Positions 51,469 through 60,822 of a DNA stretch of 64,000 bases are shown here, one piece after another; within the stretch, counting starts at the first letter, position 1, and every line of letters starts with the position of its first letter. The position numbers were made by a program, and so were the translations under genes. The stretch is from contig JAJEGH010000043.1 in the NCBI GenBank assembly GCA_022819985.1, positions 124,001-188,000 on the forward strand. Direction: 5' to 3'. The notes beneath the pieces were generated by a model, which did not search any database, was not told the origin of the DNA, and saw only the letters and a list, made by a program, of their open reading frames with translations. Source of the stretch: Alphaproteobacteria bacterium (GTDB lineage Bacteria; Pseudomonadota; Alphaproteobacteria; Bin65).

Positions 51469-52127
51469 GAATCCGGCCCGCCCGGCGCCAGGATCATGCG
51501 GATCAGGGCGGCCGCAAACTTGTAGAACTCGCCGTTGACGATGGCGATGCCGCCCAGGCTGCGCCACCATTGCCCGCGCGATACCGCCGGCGGGAAAACG
51601 GGATGCGCGATCAGGCGCGCGTCCGGCAGGGCGCTGCGCAGTTCGAGCAGGCTGCGCCGCATATGGTAGTTGGACGTCACCAGGCGCAGCGAGTCGAGCT
51701 TTCGCGCCCGCGCCCACAGGGCGGTTTCGTTGGCGTTGCCCTGTGTGTGTTCGGCCCGGTAGCCGAGGACGATCCGGGATGCCAGCGCGTCCGGCACGCC
51801 GCCGGCGCCGCGCAGCACCGACTGCCTGTCGACCCGCGGATCGACGCCGGAGACGAACAGGACCGGCGCGACGCCGGCCGCGAGCAGCCGGATGCCTTCG
51901 GCCAGCCGCCCCGAGCCGCCGGTCAGGACAACGATGGCGTCCGTCTTCGTCCGCCCGTCGGCCGGCGTCTGCGGCATGGTGAAGCCGAACCAGGCCAGCC
52001 CGGCCAGCCAGACGAGCGCGGGCAGCGCGCAAAGCGCGAGCAGCCGGCGCAGGAGGCGCGGCCGTCTGCGCCGGTGGCTGGGAAACGACCGGCGCCGGTC
52101 CATGGGTGTCAGGGCGTGCCGGTTCAT
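51465..52127 (-). CDS. YdcF/SanA-like membrane protein (DUF218)
   Basis: 220 aa with an Arg-rich N terminus and one membrane helix (about 28-49), then the DUF218 domain: TDAIVVLTGGSGRLAEGIRLL, VLFVSGVDPRV and NANETALWARA...LVTSNYHMRRS. Family members (SanA, ElyC) affect envelope permeability or peptidoglycan/lipid carrier metabolism. It fits the envelope/division run ftsE-ftsX-ydcF-plsC. Confidence 0.9.
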   Translation of the reverse strand: MNRHALTPMDRRRSFPSHRRRRPRLLRRLLALCALPALVWLAGLAWFGFTMPQTPADGRTKTDAIVVLTGGSGRLAEGIRLLAAGVAPVLFVSGVDPRVDRQSVLRGAGGVPDALASRIVLGYRAEHTQGNANETALWARARKLDSLRLVTSNYHMRRSLLELRSALPDARLIAHPVFPPAVSRGQWWRSLGGIAIVNGEFYKFAAALIRMILAPGGPDS

Positions 52128-52131
52128 CGGC

Positions 52132-53061
52132 TCAGGTCATACGCCGGAGGGTCCGGAGCACGGTGATCCGGGCGGTCAGCAGCGCGACCAGCGCCGCAAC
52201 GCCCGGCAGGCAGGCGAAGATCGCCCACTGCGCCGGGGTGAAGATGGCGGCGTCGGCCGGCTGGAGTTCGGCCTCGCCGGCGAGATGGACGACCCCGAAG
52301 ACCGTGCCGACGGCAAGGGCGACGCCGACGACCGCGCCCTGCAGGCTGAGCCACAGCGCCTGGCGCTCGAACTGGCGCGCGATATAGCGGTCGTGCGCCC
52401 CGATCAGGTGGAGCAGGCCGATCACCCGGCGGTGGATGCGCAGCCCGGTCCGCGTCGCGAAGACGACGGTGATGACCGTGGCCAGCCCGATCAGCGCGAC
52501 GACGATCAGCGCGACCAGCCAGATCGACCGCGCCAGCCCGATCAGCCGCCCGGCCCAGCGGGCGTGGTTTTCCGTGACGGCGCCCGGCGCCGCCCTGGCG
52601 ACCCTGGCGGCGAGCGCCGCCGAATCGATGTCCGCGCCCGCCGCGGTGCGCACGTCGATCAGGATCGGCAGCGGCAGGCCGCCGGCGTCCGCATCGCCGC
52701 CCTTTCCCCCGTTGCCCTTTCCCCCGTCGCCCTTTCCCTCGTCGCCCAGCCACGGGCGCACGAGGCGAAGCACCTCCGCCCGCGGCAGGCGCCGGGCCTC
52801 GCCGATACCGGGGGTCTTCCGGAGCAGCGCGAGCACGGCGTCGGCGTGCTGCTGCGCCTTCGGAAAGGCCGTTCCGGCCGGAATCTGGATGGTCAGTGTG
52901 CCGCTCAGGCCGGACGACCAGGTCGAGACGGCGCCGTTCAGGGCGATGGCGCCGGCGATGGCGACCCCGGACAGGTAGATCATGATCGCCACGATCCAGG
53001 GCAGCAGCCGGCCGGCCGGGTCCTGCTCGAAGGGAATATCGGTCTGGCGGCGGATCAGCAC
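52132..53061 (-). CDS. ftsX: Cell-division ABC transporter permease FtsX
   Basis: 309 aa, four membrane helices (first about 19-40, the other three in the C-terminal half), a periplasmic loop between helices 1 and 2, and the FtsX domain with VIGLLHLIGAHDRYIARQFERQALWLSLQG. FtsEX couples ATP hydrolysis to peptidoglycan hydrolase activation at the septum. The periplasmic loop contains a Gly/Lys/Asp insert (about 106-125) encoded by three 15-bp repeats. The start overlaps the ftsE stop by 7 bp. Confidence 0.92.
   Translation of the reverse strand: MLIRRQTDIPFEQDPAGRLLPWIVAIMIYLSGVAIAGAIALNGAVSTWSSGLSGTLTIQIPAGTAFPKAQQHADAVLALLRKTPGIGEARRLPRAEVLRLVRPWLGDEGKGDGGKGNGGKGGDADAGGLPLPILIDVRTAAGADIDSAALAARVARAAPGAVTENHARWAGRLIGLARSIWLVALIVVALIGLATVITVVFATRTGLRIHRRVIGLLHLIGAHDRYIARQFERQALWLSLQGAVVGVALAVGTVFGVVHLAGEAELQPADAAIFTPAQWAIFACLPGVAALVALLTARITVLRTLRRMT
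52699..52743. repeat. Three 15-bp tandem units inside ftsX
   Basis: GCCCTTTCCCCCGTT, GCCCTTTCCCCCGTC and GCCCTTTCCCTCGTC encode (D/N)-G-G-K-G repeats in the extracytoplasmic loop of FtsX. Confidence 0.8.
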
Positions 53062-53777
53062 GGCGGCGACGGGGTCCGGATCAACTTCAGGGCGCCGTCT
53101 TCCAGATCCAGCCTGGGATAACGGAACCGGTCGACCAGACCGAAGTTATGGGTGGCGATGACGACCGTAGTGCCCATCCGGTTCAACTCCTCGAACAGGT
53201 GGATCAGGCGGACGCCGATATTGTCGTCGACATTGCCGGTCGGCTCGTCGGCGAGCAGCAGGTCGGGCCGGTTGATGACCGCCCGGGCGATGGCGACGCG
53301 CTGCTGCTCGCCGCCGGACAGCGTCGGCGGCTTTGCGGCCAGCCGTTCGCCCAGGCCGACCCAGCGCAACAGTTCGGAGACGTGGTTCCTGACGTCGGGC
53401 CCGCGCGCCCCGGCGACGCGCAGCGGCAGCGCAACATTGTCGACCGCCGTCAGATGGTCGAGCAGCCGGAAATCCTGGTAGACCACGCCGATGCGCCGGC
53501 GCAGGTCGGGGACCCTGTCGCGCGGCAGGGTCGCGGTATCGCGGCCGAACAGGTGCACCAGCCCCCGGGTCGGCCGCAGCGACAGGTGGATGAGGCGCAT
53601 GAGGGTGGATTTGCCGGCGCCGCTTTCGCCGGTCAGGAAATGGAAGCTGCCCGGCTCGAGGCTGAAGGCGATGTCCCGGAGCACCTCGGGCCCGGCGCCG
53701 TAGCGCACGCCCACCTGGTCGAACCTCACGACCGGTTTCTCGCCATCGAAGAGATCGGTTCTCAACGATTTCCCCAC
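53055..53777 (-). CDS. ftsE: Cell-division ATP-binding protein FtsE
   Basis: A 240-aa ABC ATPase: Walker A TGESGAGKST (about 48-57), signature LSGGEQQR, Walker B LLLADEPTGNVD and a switch His in IATHNFGLV. It pairs with FtsX. The start is uncertain: the GTG at 53777 is used, but a TTG five codons later with GGGGA upstream is also possible. The upstream gap to 54075 holds two tandem-repeat tracts and no gene. Confidence 0.95.
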   Translation of the reverse strand: MGKSLRTDLFDGEKPVVRFDQVGVRYGAGPEVLRDIAFSLEPGSFHFLTGESGAGKSTLMRLIHLSLRPTRGLVHLFGRDTATLPRDRVPDLRRRIGVVYQDFRLLDHLTAVDNVALPLRVAGARGPDVRNHVSELLRWVGLGERLAAKPPTLSGGEQQRVAIARAVINRPDLLLADEPTGNVDDNIGVRLIHLFEELNRMGTTVVIATHNFGLVDRFRYPRLDLEDGALKLIRTPSPPC

Positions 53778-53778
53778 C

Positions 53779-53838
53779 GGTATTCGGGCCGGAATTCGGG
53801 TCGGTATTCGGGCCGCTTTCCGGGCCGCTTTCCGGAAC
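53779..53838. repeat. Five degenerate 12-bp units upstream of ftsE
   Basis: GGTATTCGGGCC, GGAATTCGGGTC, GGTATTCGGGCC, GCTTTCCGGGCC and GCTTTCCGGAAC lie directly before the ftsE start. Confidence 0.8.
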
Positions 53839-53992
53839 GCCTGCCGAAGCGGTCGCCCATCCGTCCCGCCGCCGGCGGAGGCTTGGCGCTTGACCCGCCG
53901 GCCCCGCTACGGCAAAGCCCGCCTTCCATGCCGCCGCCAGCATCCCATGTTAGCCACATAGCCTTGACGCCTATCAGCGGCGGTACGACCCG

Positions 53993-54037
53993 GTCAACCG
54001 GGATGGAGTCGACGGGGATGGAGTCAACCGGCATGGA
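53993..54037. repeat. Three 15-bp units in the ftsE / zinc-ribbon gap
   Basis: GTCAACCGGGATGGA, GTCGACGGGGATGGA and GTCAACCGGCATGGA lie 38 bp before the zinc-ribbon gene; each holds a GGATGG/GCATGG core. Confidence 0.8.
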
Positions 54038-54075
54038 AAGGATCGTCGAACCGAAACCCCGGCTGTGATACGGCG

Positions 54076-54519
54076 ATGATACTCAAGTGCCCGAATTGCG
54101 CGACGCGGTTTCTGGTCGATCCGGCCGCGCTGGGGCCTGCCGGGCGCACGGTGCGGTGCGGCGCGTGCGGTCGCGAGTGGCGGCAGGAGCCGGACCGGCC
54201 GGCCGAGCGCAGCTTTACGGCGCCGGCGACCGCAGAAGCGCCCGAAGAGACGTCCGAAGAGACGCGGGAAAGCACGGATGGCCTGAGGAGCGAAGCGCCG
54301 CCCGCGCGACCGCTGCCCGCGGCGCGCCGCCGGCCCCGGCAGCCGCGCGCGCTCTTTTCGCTGGTCCTGCTCGCGGCGATCGCCGTCGTCCTGCTCGGCT
54401 GCTACCAGTTCCGCAGCATCATCGTCGCCTACTGGCCGGACACGGCGCCGTTCTACGACGTGCTCGACATCGACGCGAAACCGCACCCGAGCATCCGCCC
54501 CGCAACGGCGAACCGATAG
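54076..54519 (+). CDS. MJ0042-type zinc-ribbon, single-pass membrane protein
   Basis: 147 aa. The N-terminal zinc ribbon has C5, C8, C28 and C31 (KCPNCATRFLVDPAALG, VRCGACG). An acidic/Pro-rich linker leads to one membrane helix (about 93-112) and a short C-terminal domain ending PFYDVLDIDAKPHPS. This gene next to ftsE is conserved in alphaproteobacteria; function unknown. It is divergent from ftsE and convergent with TIGR02302. Confidence 0.92.
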   Translation: MILKCPNCATRFLVDPAALGPAGRTVRCGACGREWRQEPDRPAERSFTAPATAEAPEETSEETRESTDGLRSEAPPARPLPAARRRPRQPRALFSLVLLAAIAVVLLGCYQFRSIIVAYWPDTAPFYDVLDIDAKPHPSIRPATANR

Positions 54520-54563
54520 TCCGGCAGGCCGGGAATCCCGCCGGCGGTTCGGAACCGCCCGAT

Positions 54564-57047
54564 TCAGAATCGTCTGAGCAGCCGCTCGATATAGTCGCGT
54601 TCCAGCTTCGGCCGCCCGGTTTCGCCCGACCGCCGGCGCAGTTCGCGCAGGATATCGCGGGCCTGCTTGCGTTCGGCTTCGGTCGGCACCTTGACGTCGT
54701 TCCGGTCGAGCGGGCCCAGCCCGTCCTGGCGACGGCCGAGCGGGTCGCGGTCGGGGCCGAAGCGCCGGTTCCGGTCGCCGCGGTAGCGGTTGCCCTCGGC
54801 CGGCCCCATGCCGAAACGCCGGGCCATCTGGCGCATCGCCCGGTTCATGCCGCGCGACAGTTCCCGCAGGGCCCGGCCCTGCGGTCCGACCGACCGGCCC
54901 GGCCGACCCTGACCCAGGTCGCGCTGCGACCGGCGCATTTCGCGTTCCGCCCGGCCGAAATTCTCCGGCACCCGGCCGGCCATCTCGCCGAGCCGTCGCA
55001 TCAGCTCGCCCAGCCGCTTGCGCAGTTCGCCCTGGCGGCGGGCGGCGTCGCGATCCGCTTCGCGCTCGCGCTCGCTGCCGTCCCGCGGTTGCTGGCCCCG
55101 GCGGAAGCTCTCGTCCATGAGCTGCTGCTGCCGGCGGATCAGACCGTCGAGTTCCCGCATCATCCGGCGGGCCGGGTTGTTGCGGTCGGCCTGCTGGCGC
55201 CCCTGGCGCAGGTTCTGCATCATCTCGCGCAGTTGCGAGAGCATCCGGCGCAGGGCGTCCTTGTCGCCGTTGCGCAGCATGCCCCGCATTCTTTCGAGCA
55301 TCCGCCGGATGTCCCGCTCGGTCAGCCGGCGGTTCGGGTCGCGGGAGAACCGCCGGTCGAACTGCCGGTCGAACTGCCCGGGATCGCGCTCCATCTCCCG
55401 GCGCAGGGCGTCCATGTATTCCTGCATCGAGCGGCGCAGCTCCTCGAGCAGCCGCCGCAGCTCCTCGTCCTTGATGTCCCGGCGGGACAGCAGCTCCATC
55501 AGCTTGTCCTGAATGCGCGCCAGTTCCCGCTCGGATACGGCGGTCTCGCCCTTGTCGATACGCAGGGCGGTCTCCCACAGGATCGGCTGGACCGCGCGGA
55601 TGGCGGCGTCGCGGTTGCGGCGGATCGACGTGTCGTCGCGCCCGTTGTGCCGGGCGCCGAGGATCAGCCGGCCCTGCGCAACGCGCAGCGCCAGGTAGAC
55701 CACGGGATCGCTGTCGAACGCACCGCGGTCGTCGGCGATATGGCCCAGGACCGCGACGACCCGGTCGAGCTTTTCGGGTTCGACCGTCAGGATCTTGCGC
55801 TGGGCGATGATCGCGCGGGCGACCGGATGGCGGAAAATCCGCTCCGGCAGCGTCATGTCCCGGAACCCGCTGCGCCCGCTCTGGCCGAGGTCGTCCTCGG
55901 TCTCGAACATCATCGATACGTCGAGGCCGGCCCAGCGGTGGGGCGTCAGGTCCCGGTAAACGCGCCCGGCGACCGTCTTGCCGCCGGCGACCGGCGCCTC
56001 GATCGCGATGGTGTCGGTCTCGCCGGCCCGGGCGATATGGACCCGGACCCTGCGCACGCCGTGATCGTCTTCCGCCTTGTAGTCCAGGCGGATGTTCTGG
56101 CGCTGCGTCACCGTGGGATCCTCCGCCCAGGCGACCGTCGGCGGCAGGTCCGGCGTCACGGAGATTTTCCACTCCACCGCGTTGCGCGCGCGCTGGCGGA
56201 CGACCAGGTCGCCGCTTTCCGCCAGCAGCATCTCGCCCTGCCAGCCCGACCGGTCGAGCGCCTCCAGGCCGAAACGCTGGCGGCCCAGCGTCACGACCGG
56301 CCGGCCCTTGCCGCCGCGATACTGGAGCAGGAGTTTCGACTGCGCGGGCACGACGATGGGTTTGCCGTCGTGCGCCAGCGTGACCATGCGCGGGTGCCCG
56401 CCGGTATAGTCCGGCGGCGTGAACCAGGCCTCGACCGCGACCGGTTCGGCGACCCCGCTCTCGAAATCCGGCAGGAAGGCCCGGGCGAGGCGGTCGGGCG
56501 CATCCTGCCAGCCGGCGGTCAGGCCGAGCGCCAGCAGAATGACGGCGAGGCCCCGCAGGGCGAAGGGATCGCGCCGGGCGACCCGCGGCCGCGGCGGCCC
56601 GACGCGCAGCCGTTCGAGCGCTTTGAGCGCGCGCGCGCGGTGACGCCGCCAGAGCGCCTCGGCAAAAGCGTCGCCGGCGCCGACGGTAATCCGGTCCCGC
56701 GCCGCCGTGAGCGGCCGGTGCGCCAGGCCGCTGGTCCGCTCCAGCCGCCGCCGGGCGGCCGTGGCGCCGGGCAGGCGCAGGCGGCGGAGGCTGCGGAACA
56801 GGGCGAAGCAGAAGGCCAGGGCGAGTGCCGCCAGCACGGCGACATGGAGCCAGCCGGGCAGCAGCGGCAGGACATCGAGCAGGACGATTGCGGCGAACAG
56901 GAAGGCGACGGCGGCGACGGGCCAGAGGCGCGGCCACAGCCGCTCCCAGGCGAGCGCCAGCCAGGACAGCGCGGTCGGCACACCGTAGCCGGGGCCGCGC
57001 GCCGCGCCTTCGGCGGGTCCCTTCCAGCCCTCGTCCGAAGCGCTCAT
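54564..57047 (-). CDS. TIGR02302/DUF4175 family membrane protein
   Basis: 827 aa. Two N-terminal membrane helices (about 39-62, 67-86) and a third near 165-180 precede an extracytoplasmic beta-rich region (PDYTGGHPRMVTLAHDGKPIVVPAQSKLLLQ...) and a very long Arg/Gln/Glu-rich helical tail (from about 470) with strong coiled-coil character. The family is restricted to alphaproteobacteria and lies between lysA and the ftsE region; function unknown, an envelope role is likely. Confidence 0.92.
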   Translation of the reverse strand: MSASDEGWKGPAEGAARGPGYGVPTALSWLALAWERLWPRLWPVAAVAFLFAAIVLLDVLPLLPGWLHVAVLAALALAFCFALFRSLRRLRLPGATAARRRLERTSGLAHRPLTAARDRITVGAGDAFAEALWRRHRARALKALERLRVGPPRPRVARRDPFALRGLAVILLALGLTAGWQDAPDRLARAFLPDFESGVAEPVAVEAWFTPPDYTGGHPRMVTLAHDGKPIVVPAQSKLLLQYRGGKGRPVVTLGRQRFGLEALDRSGWQGEMLLAESGDLVVRQRARNAVEWKISVTPDLPPTVAWAEDPTVTQRQNIRLDYKAEDDHGVRRVRVHIARAGETDTIAIEAPVAGGKTVAGRVYRDLTPHRWAGLDVSMMFETEDDLGQSGRSGFRDMTLPERIFRHPVARAIIAQRKILTVEPEKLDRVVAVLGHIADDRGAFDSDPVVYLALRVAQGRLILGARHNGRDDTSIRRNRDAAIRAVQPILWETALRIDKGETAVSERELARIQDKLMELLSRRDIKDEELRRLLEELRRSMQEYMDALRREMERDPGQFDRQFDRRFSRDPNRRLTERDIRRMLERMRGMLRNGDKDALRRMLSQLREMMQNLRQGRQQADRNNPARRMMRELDGLIRRQQQLMDESFRRGQQPRDGSEREREADRDAARRQGELRKRLGELMRRLGEMAGRVPENFGRAEREMRRSQRDLGQGRPGRSVGPQGRALRELSRGMNRAMRQMARRFGMGPAEGNRYRGDRNRRFGPDRDPLGRRQDGLGPLDRNDVKVPTEAERKQARDILRELRRRSGETGRPKLERDYIERLLRRF

Positions 57048-57057
57048 CGACTCTCCT

Positions 57058-58368
57058 TCAGGCGGACCCCAGCCAGTCCGGCACCGATTCCTGCCGGATC
57101 AGGTCGTCCACCGTCTGCCGGGCCCGCACCACCGCAAGCCGCGCGCCGCTCACCAGAACCTCCGGCGCCGGCGGGCGGCTATTGTAGGCCGACGACATAA
57201 CCGAACCATACGCCCCTGCCGATCCGAACGCCACAAGATCTCCGGGCACCAGGGGCGGCAGGCGGCGCGCAACGGCGAAGGTGTCGCCGCTTTCGCAGAT
57301 CGGTCCGACAACATCCATTTCCACCCAATCTGGGCTATTTTGAGGCTGCGTCACCGGCACGATGGCGTGATAGGCATCGTACATGGCCGGGCGGGCGAGA
57401 TCGTTCATCGCGGCGTCGACCACCGCGATCGGCCGGATGCCGCCGTCCTTCACATAGAGGACGCGCGCCACGAGGATGCCGGCGTTGCCGACCAGCGACC
57501 GGCCGGGCTCGAACACCAGCTCGCAGCCCAGTCCGCCGACCGTCTCGCGCACCACGGCGGCGTAGTCCTCGAAGCGCGGCGGCGCCTCGTCCCGGTAGGT
57601 GATGCCGACGCCGCCGCCGAGATCGAGGCTGGTTACCTCGTGCCCGGCCGCGCGCAGGGCGCGGACCTGTTCGGCCAGCCGCCCGAACGCCGCCCGGTAG
57701 GGCGCCACATCCAGCAGCTGGGACCCGATATGCATCGCGAGGCCGGCCGGCGTCAGGTTCGGCAGGTCCGCCGCCCGGGCGTAGGCCGGTAGCGTCCGGC
57801 CGATGGCGATGCCGAACTTGTCCTGCTTGCGGCCGGTCGAAATCTTGTCGTGGGTCCGGGCGTCGACATCGGGGTTGATGCGCAGCGACACGCGCGCGGT
57901 GACGCCGGCCTCGGTTGCGGCGGCAGAGATCAGGTCGAGCTCCGCTTCCGATTCGACGTTGATCTGGCGGATGCCCGAGCGCAGCGCGAGCGCAATCTCG
58001 TCTCGCGTCTTGCCGACTCCGGAAAACACGATCCGGTCGGCCGGGATGCCCGCGGCGAGGGCCCGGCGCAGTTCGCCGCCCGACACCACGTCCGCACCGG
58101 CGCCCAGCTGCGCGAACGCGGCGATGACCGCCTGGTTGGAATTGGCCTTCAGGGCGTAGCAGATCGTGGCGGGAAGCCCGGCCAGCCCTGCCAATGCCGC
58201 CTCCAGCGCCCGGTAGCTGCGGGTGAGTCCGGCCAGCGAATAGCAATAGAAAGGCGTGCCGATTTCGGCCGCGACGTCGGGCAGCGGCAGGCGCTCGGCG
58301 CGCAGGGTTCGGCCGGCGTAGGAAAAATCGGGCGACGGTATTCGATTGCTCATCGGGCGGTCGGTCAT
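57058..58368 (-). CDS. lysA: Diaminopimelate decarboxylase
   Basis: 436 aa, fold-type III PLP enzyme. The PLP lysine is K74 in CYALKANSNQ; GADVVSGGEL, HIGSQLLDVAPYR, LDLGGGVGI and FEPGRSLVGNAG follow, and CESGDTFA supplies the active-site Cys of the partner subunit. It makes lysine from meso-DAP. A start five codons later (58353) is possible. Confidence 0.97.
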   Translation of the reverse strand: MTDRPMSNRIPSPDFSYAGRTLRAERLPLPDVAAEIGTPFYCYSLAGLTRSYRALEAALAGLAGLPATICYALKANSNQAVIAAFAQLGAGADVVSGGELRRALAAGIPADRIVFSGVGKTRDEIALALRSGIRQINVESEAELDLISAAATEAGVTARVSLRINPDVDARTHDKISTGRKQDKFGIAIGRTLPAYARAADLPNLTPAGLAMHIGSQLLDVAPYRAAFGRLAEQVRALRAAGHEVTSLDLGGGVGITYRDEAPPRFEDYAAVVRETVGGLGCELVFEPGRSLVGNAGILVARVLYVKDGGIRPIAVVDAAMNDLARPAMYDAYHAIVPVTQPQNSPDWVEMDVVGPICESGDTFAVARRLPPLVPGDLVAFGSAGAYGSVMSSAYNSRPPAPEVLVSGARLAVVRARQTVDDLIRQESVPDWLGSA

Positions 58369-58486
58369 TCGGCGAAGTCCGCAGTTGCGCCCGGCAGCGC
58401 AACGGGTGTGTTCAGACGGGACGGGGTGGGGCGGGACGAGGCGGGGGCGGGACGATGCGGGGGCTGGGCGGCGGCTCCACGCTGCC

Positions 58487-58663
58487 CTATTCGGGCCCCG
58501 GATTGCGGAAGATCGTCACCGTGCCGGCCGGCGCGCCGGCGGGGTAGCCGGCCGGATAGCGGTCGTCCCCGCCGGCGACCCGCGGATCGTCCTTCTTGCC
58601 GCACGCCGCCAACCCGAGCGCGAGCACGCCGGCCGCCAGCAATATCCCCGCCATACGGGCCAT
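58487..58663 (-). CDS. lptM: LPS-assembly lipoprotein LptM-like
   Basis: A 58-aa lipoprotein: signal peptide with lipobox LAAC (Cys about residue 21), then a short KKDDPRVAGGDDRYP... tail. Small lipoproteins between argH and lysA are a conserved feature; E. coli LptM (YifL) helps mature the LptD translocon. In-frame GTG codons upstream (to 58705, overlapping the argH stop) would add a [11 protein letters not shown] tail, each with its own AAGGGAG; the true start could be any of these. Confidence 0.85.
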   Translation of the reverse strand: MARMAGILLAAGVLALGLAACGKKDDPRVAGGDDRYPAGYPAGAPAGTVTIFRNPGPE

Positions 58664-58673
58664 GCCCCCGTCT

Positions 58674-58708
58674 CCCTTCACAGCTCCCTTCACAGCTCCC
58701 TTCACAGC
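58674..58708. repeat. Triplicated 12-bp Shine-Dalgarno unit before lptM
   Basis: On the minus strand GTGAAGGGAGCT occurs three times in a row (last copy partial), spanning the argH stop and the lptM leader. Each unit contains GTG and AAGGGAG, so it repeats a start codon and a ribosome-binding site. Confidence 0.8.
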
Positions 58709-60108
58709 GCGCGTCCCGCCGCCAAGGCGGTGCGCGCCGCCGCCGCCGCCGCCCGGACATTGTCCGGGGCGGTGCCGCCGAGCGAGGTTCGGCTGGCGAC
58801 GGCATGGTGCACGCTCAGTACGTCGAAGACAGCATCGGTCAGCCGTGGCTCGATGCCCCGCATCTGCTCCAGGCTCAGGCCGGCCAGATCGACATCCTGC
58901 GCTTCGGCCAGCTTCACCAGCGCCCCGGTGACGCGGTGCGCCTCGCGGAAGGGCAGGCCGAGTTCGCGCACCAGCCAGTCTGCCAGATCGGTCGCGGTCG
59001 CAAAGCCCGCGCCGGCGGCGTCGCGGAGCGCATCCTCGTCGATCGTCAATCCGCGGATCGTGCCGGCCGTCGCCCGAATGCAGAGGGCGAGGCTGTCCGC
59101 CGCGTCGAACACCGGCTCCTTGTCCTCCTGCATGTCCTTCGAATAGGCGAGCGGCAGCCCCTTCATGACAACCGCGAGGCCGGTCAGAGCGCCGATAATC
59201 CGGCCGGCCTTGGCGCGCACCAGTTCGGCGGCGTCCGGGTTGCGCTTCTGCGGCATGATCGAGCTGCCGGTCGAAAAGCTGTCCGACAGGGCGACGAAGC
59301 CGAACTGCACGCTCGACCAGAGGACGATCTCCTCGGCCAGGCGCGACAGATGGGTGGCGCAGATCGCGCAGGCGGCAAGGAACTCGAGCGCGAAATCCCG
59401 CGCCGAGACCGCGTCCAGCGAATTGGCCATCGGCCGGTCGAAGCCGAGCGCGGCGGCGGTCTGCGCCCGGTCGATCGGAAAGGAGGTGCCGGCAAGCGCG
59501 GCGGCGCCGAGCGGCGATTCGTTGACCCGCCGCCGCGCGTCCTGCATCCGCGCCCGGTCGCGGTCGAACATCGCGGTATAGGCCAGCATGTGGTGCCCGA
59601 AGGTGACCGGCTGGGCCGATTGCAGATGGGTGAAGCCCGGCATGACCGCGCCGGCATGGGCCTCGGCCCTGTCGATCAGGGCCGATTGCAGGTCTGCAAG
59701 GTCCGCGTCGAGGCCGTCGATGGCGGCGCGCACCCAGAGGCGCAGGTCCGTCGCCACCTGGTCGTTGCGCGAGCGCGCGGTGTGCAGCCGGCCGGCCGCG
59801 GGACCGATCAGCTCGGCGAGCCGCGCCTCGACATTCATGTGGATATCTTCCAGCGCCGCGCTGAAGGCGAAATTGCCGCTCTCGATCTCTTGAAGGATCG
59901 TGTCGAGCCCCCGCCCGATTGCCGCCGCATCTTCTTCCGATATGATGCCGCAATCGGCGAGCATCGCCGCATGGGCCTTCGACCCCGCGATATCGCAGGC
60001 ATAGAGGCGCCGGTCGAAGCCGATCGAGGCGTTGATCGCCTCCATCAGGGCGTCGGGTCCGGCGGCGAAGCGGCCGCCCCACAGCGCGTTTGCGTTCGAT
60101 TCGGACAT
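58702..60108 (-). CDS. argH: Argininosuccinate lyase
   Basis: 468 aa of the fumarase/aspartase superfamily. Motifs: [17 protein letters not shown], the catalytic loop [12 protein letters not shown], and [15 protein letters not shown] near the N terminus. It forms arginine and fumarate. It starts 15 bp from the divergent tlpA start, so the two promoters must overlap the opposite coding sequences or share this gap. Confidence 0.98.
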   Translation of the reverse strand: MSESNANALWGGRFAAGPDALMEAINASIGFDRRLYACDIAGSKAHAAMLADCGIISEEDAAAIGRGLDTILQEIESGNFAFSAALEDIHMNVEARLAELIGPAAGRLHTARSRNDQVATDLRLWVRAAIDGLDADLADLQSALIDRAEAHAGAVMPGFTHLQSAQPVTFGHHMLAYTAMFDRDRARMQDARRRVNESPLGAAALAGTSFPIDRAQTAAALGFDRPMANSLDAVSARDFALEFLAACAICATHLSRLAEEIVLWSSVQFGFVALSDSFSTGSSIMPQKRNPDAAELVRAKAGRIIGALTGLAVVMKGLPLAYSKDMQEDKEPVFDAADSLALCIRATAGTIRGLTIDEDALRDAAGAGFATATDLADWLVRELGLPFREAHRVTGALVKLAEAQDVDLAGLSLEQMRGIEPRLTDAVFDVLSVHHAVASRTSLGGTAPDNVRAAAAAARTALAAGRAL

Positions 60109-60123
60109 GAGCGGGAGTTAGGC

Positions 60124-60780
60124 GTGAAGCGGAACGGGACAACGGAACGGAATTTCCTGGCGCGCCTGGCCGGACTCCCGGCCGCCGGCGTGTTGGCGCT
60201 GCTCGCCATCGGCCTGCTGGCGTTTCTCGCCGCGGCGCCGCTGCCGGCCGCCGAGGCGGCGCCGGGGCCGAAGCGCGCCGCCGGCCCGGCCCCCGAACCG
60301 CCGCCCTTCAACGGCACGGCGCGGCCCTTCATCTTCCTGAAGAAGCCGCTGGCCGTGCAGATCGGCCCCTTTGCCGACGCCGGCGGCAAGCCCGTGACCC
60401 TGGAGCGCTACAAGGGCAAGGTTCTGCTGGTCAATTTCTGGGCGACCTGGTGCGGCCCCTGCGTCCACGAAATGCCAACGCTCGACCGGCTGCAGGCGGC
60501 GCTGGGCGGGCCGGACTTCGCCGTGCTCACTGTCTCGCTCGACCGCAAGGGCATGGCTGCGGTCGGGCCGTTCTGGGAGGAGCAGGGTTACAGGAACCTG
60601 CCGATCCTGCTCGATTCGCGCTGGAAGACCGCCCGGCGCCTCGGCGTCAGCGGCCTGCCGGCGACATTCCTGCTCGACCGCAGGCACCGGATCGTCGGCT
60701 ATCTGCTCGGCCCCGCCGAGTGGGATTCGCCGCAGGCGAAGGCCTTCCTGCGCTTCTATATTGCCCGGCCCGGCGGTTGA
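60124..60780 (+). CDS. TlpA-like periplasmic thiol-disulfide oxidoreductase
   Basis: 218 aa from a GTG at 60124 with GGGAG upstream. A membrane anchor (about 22-44) leads to a thioredoxin fold with WATWCGPC (C110, C113) and the cis-Pro loop SGLPATFLLD. TlpA proteins reduce cytochrome c or SCO/CuA thiols in the periplasm; the SCO gene at 37175 could be a partner, though it is not linked. The gene order tlpA-argH is conserved. Confidence 0.93.
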   Translation: MKRNGTTERNFLARLAGLPAAGVLALLAIGLLAFLAAAPLPAAEAAPGPKRAAGPAPEPPPFNGTARPFIFLKKPLAVQIGPFADAGGKPVTLERYKGKVLLVNFWATWCGPCVHEMPTLDRLQAALGGPDFAVLTVSLDRKGMAAVGPFWEEQGYRNLPILLDSRWKTARRLGVSGLPATFLLDRRHRIVGYLLGPAEWDSPQAKAFLRFYIARPGG

Positions 60781-60822
60781 GGTTTCCCGCAATTCCGCCG
60801 TTTTCGGCCCGAAGGCCACCAA

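Noticed and set aside
53974-57200. Long open frames opposite or out of frame with TIGR02302 on both strands
   Set aside because: They overlap a recognised family protein in its proper frame, and their translations are Arg/Pro/Ala-rich without motifs.
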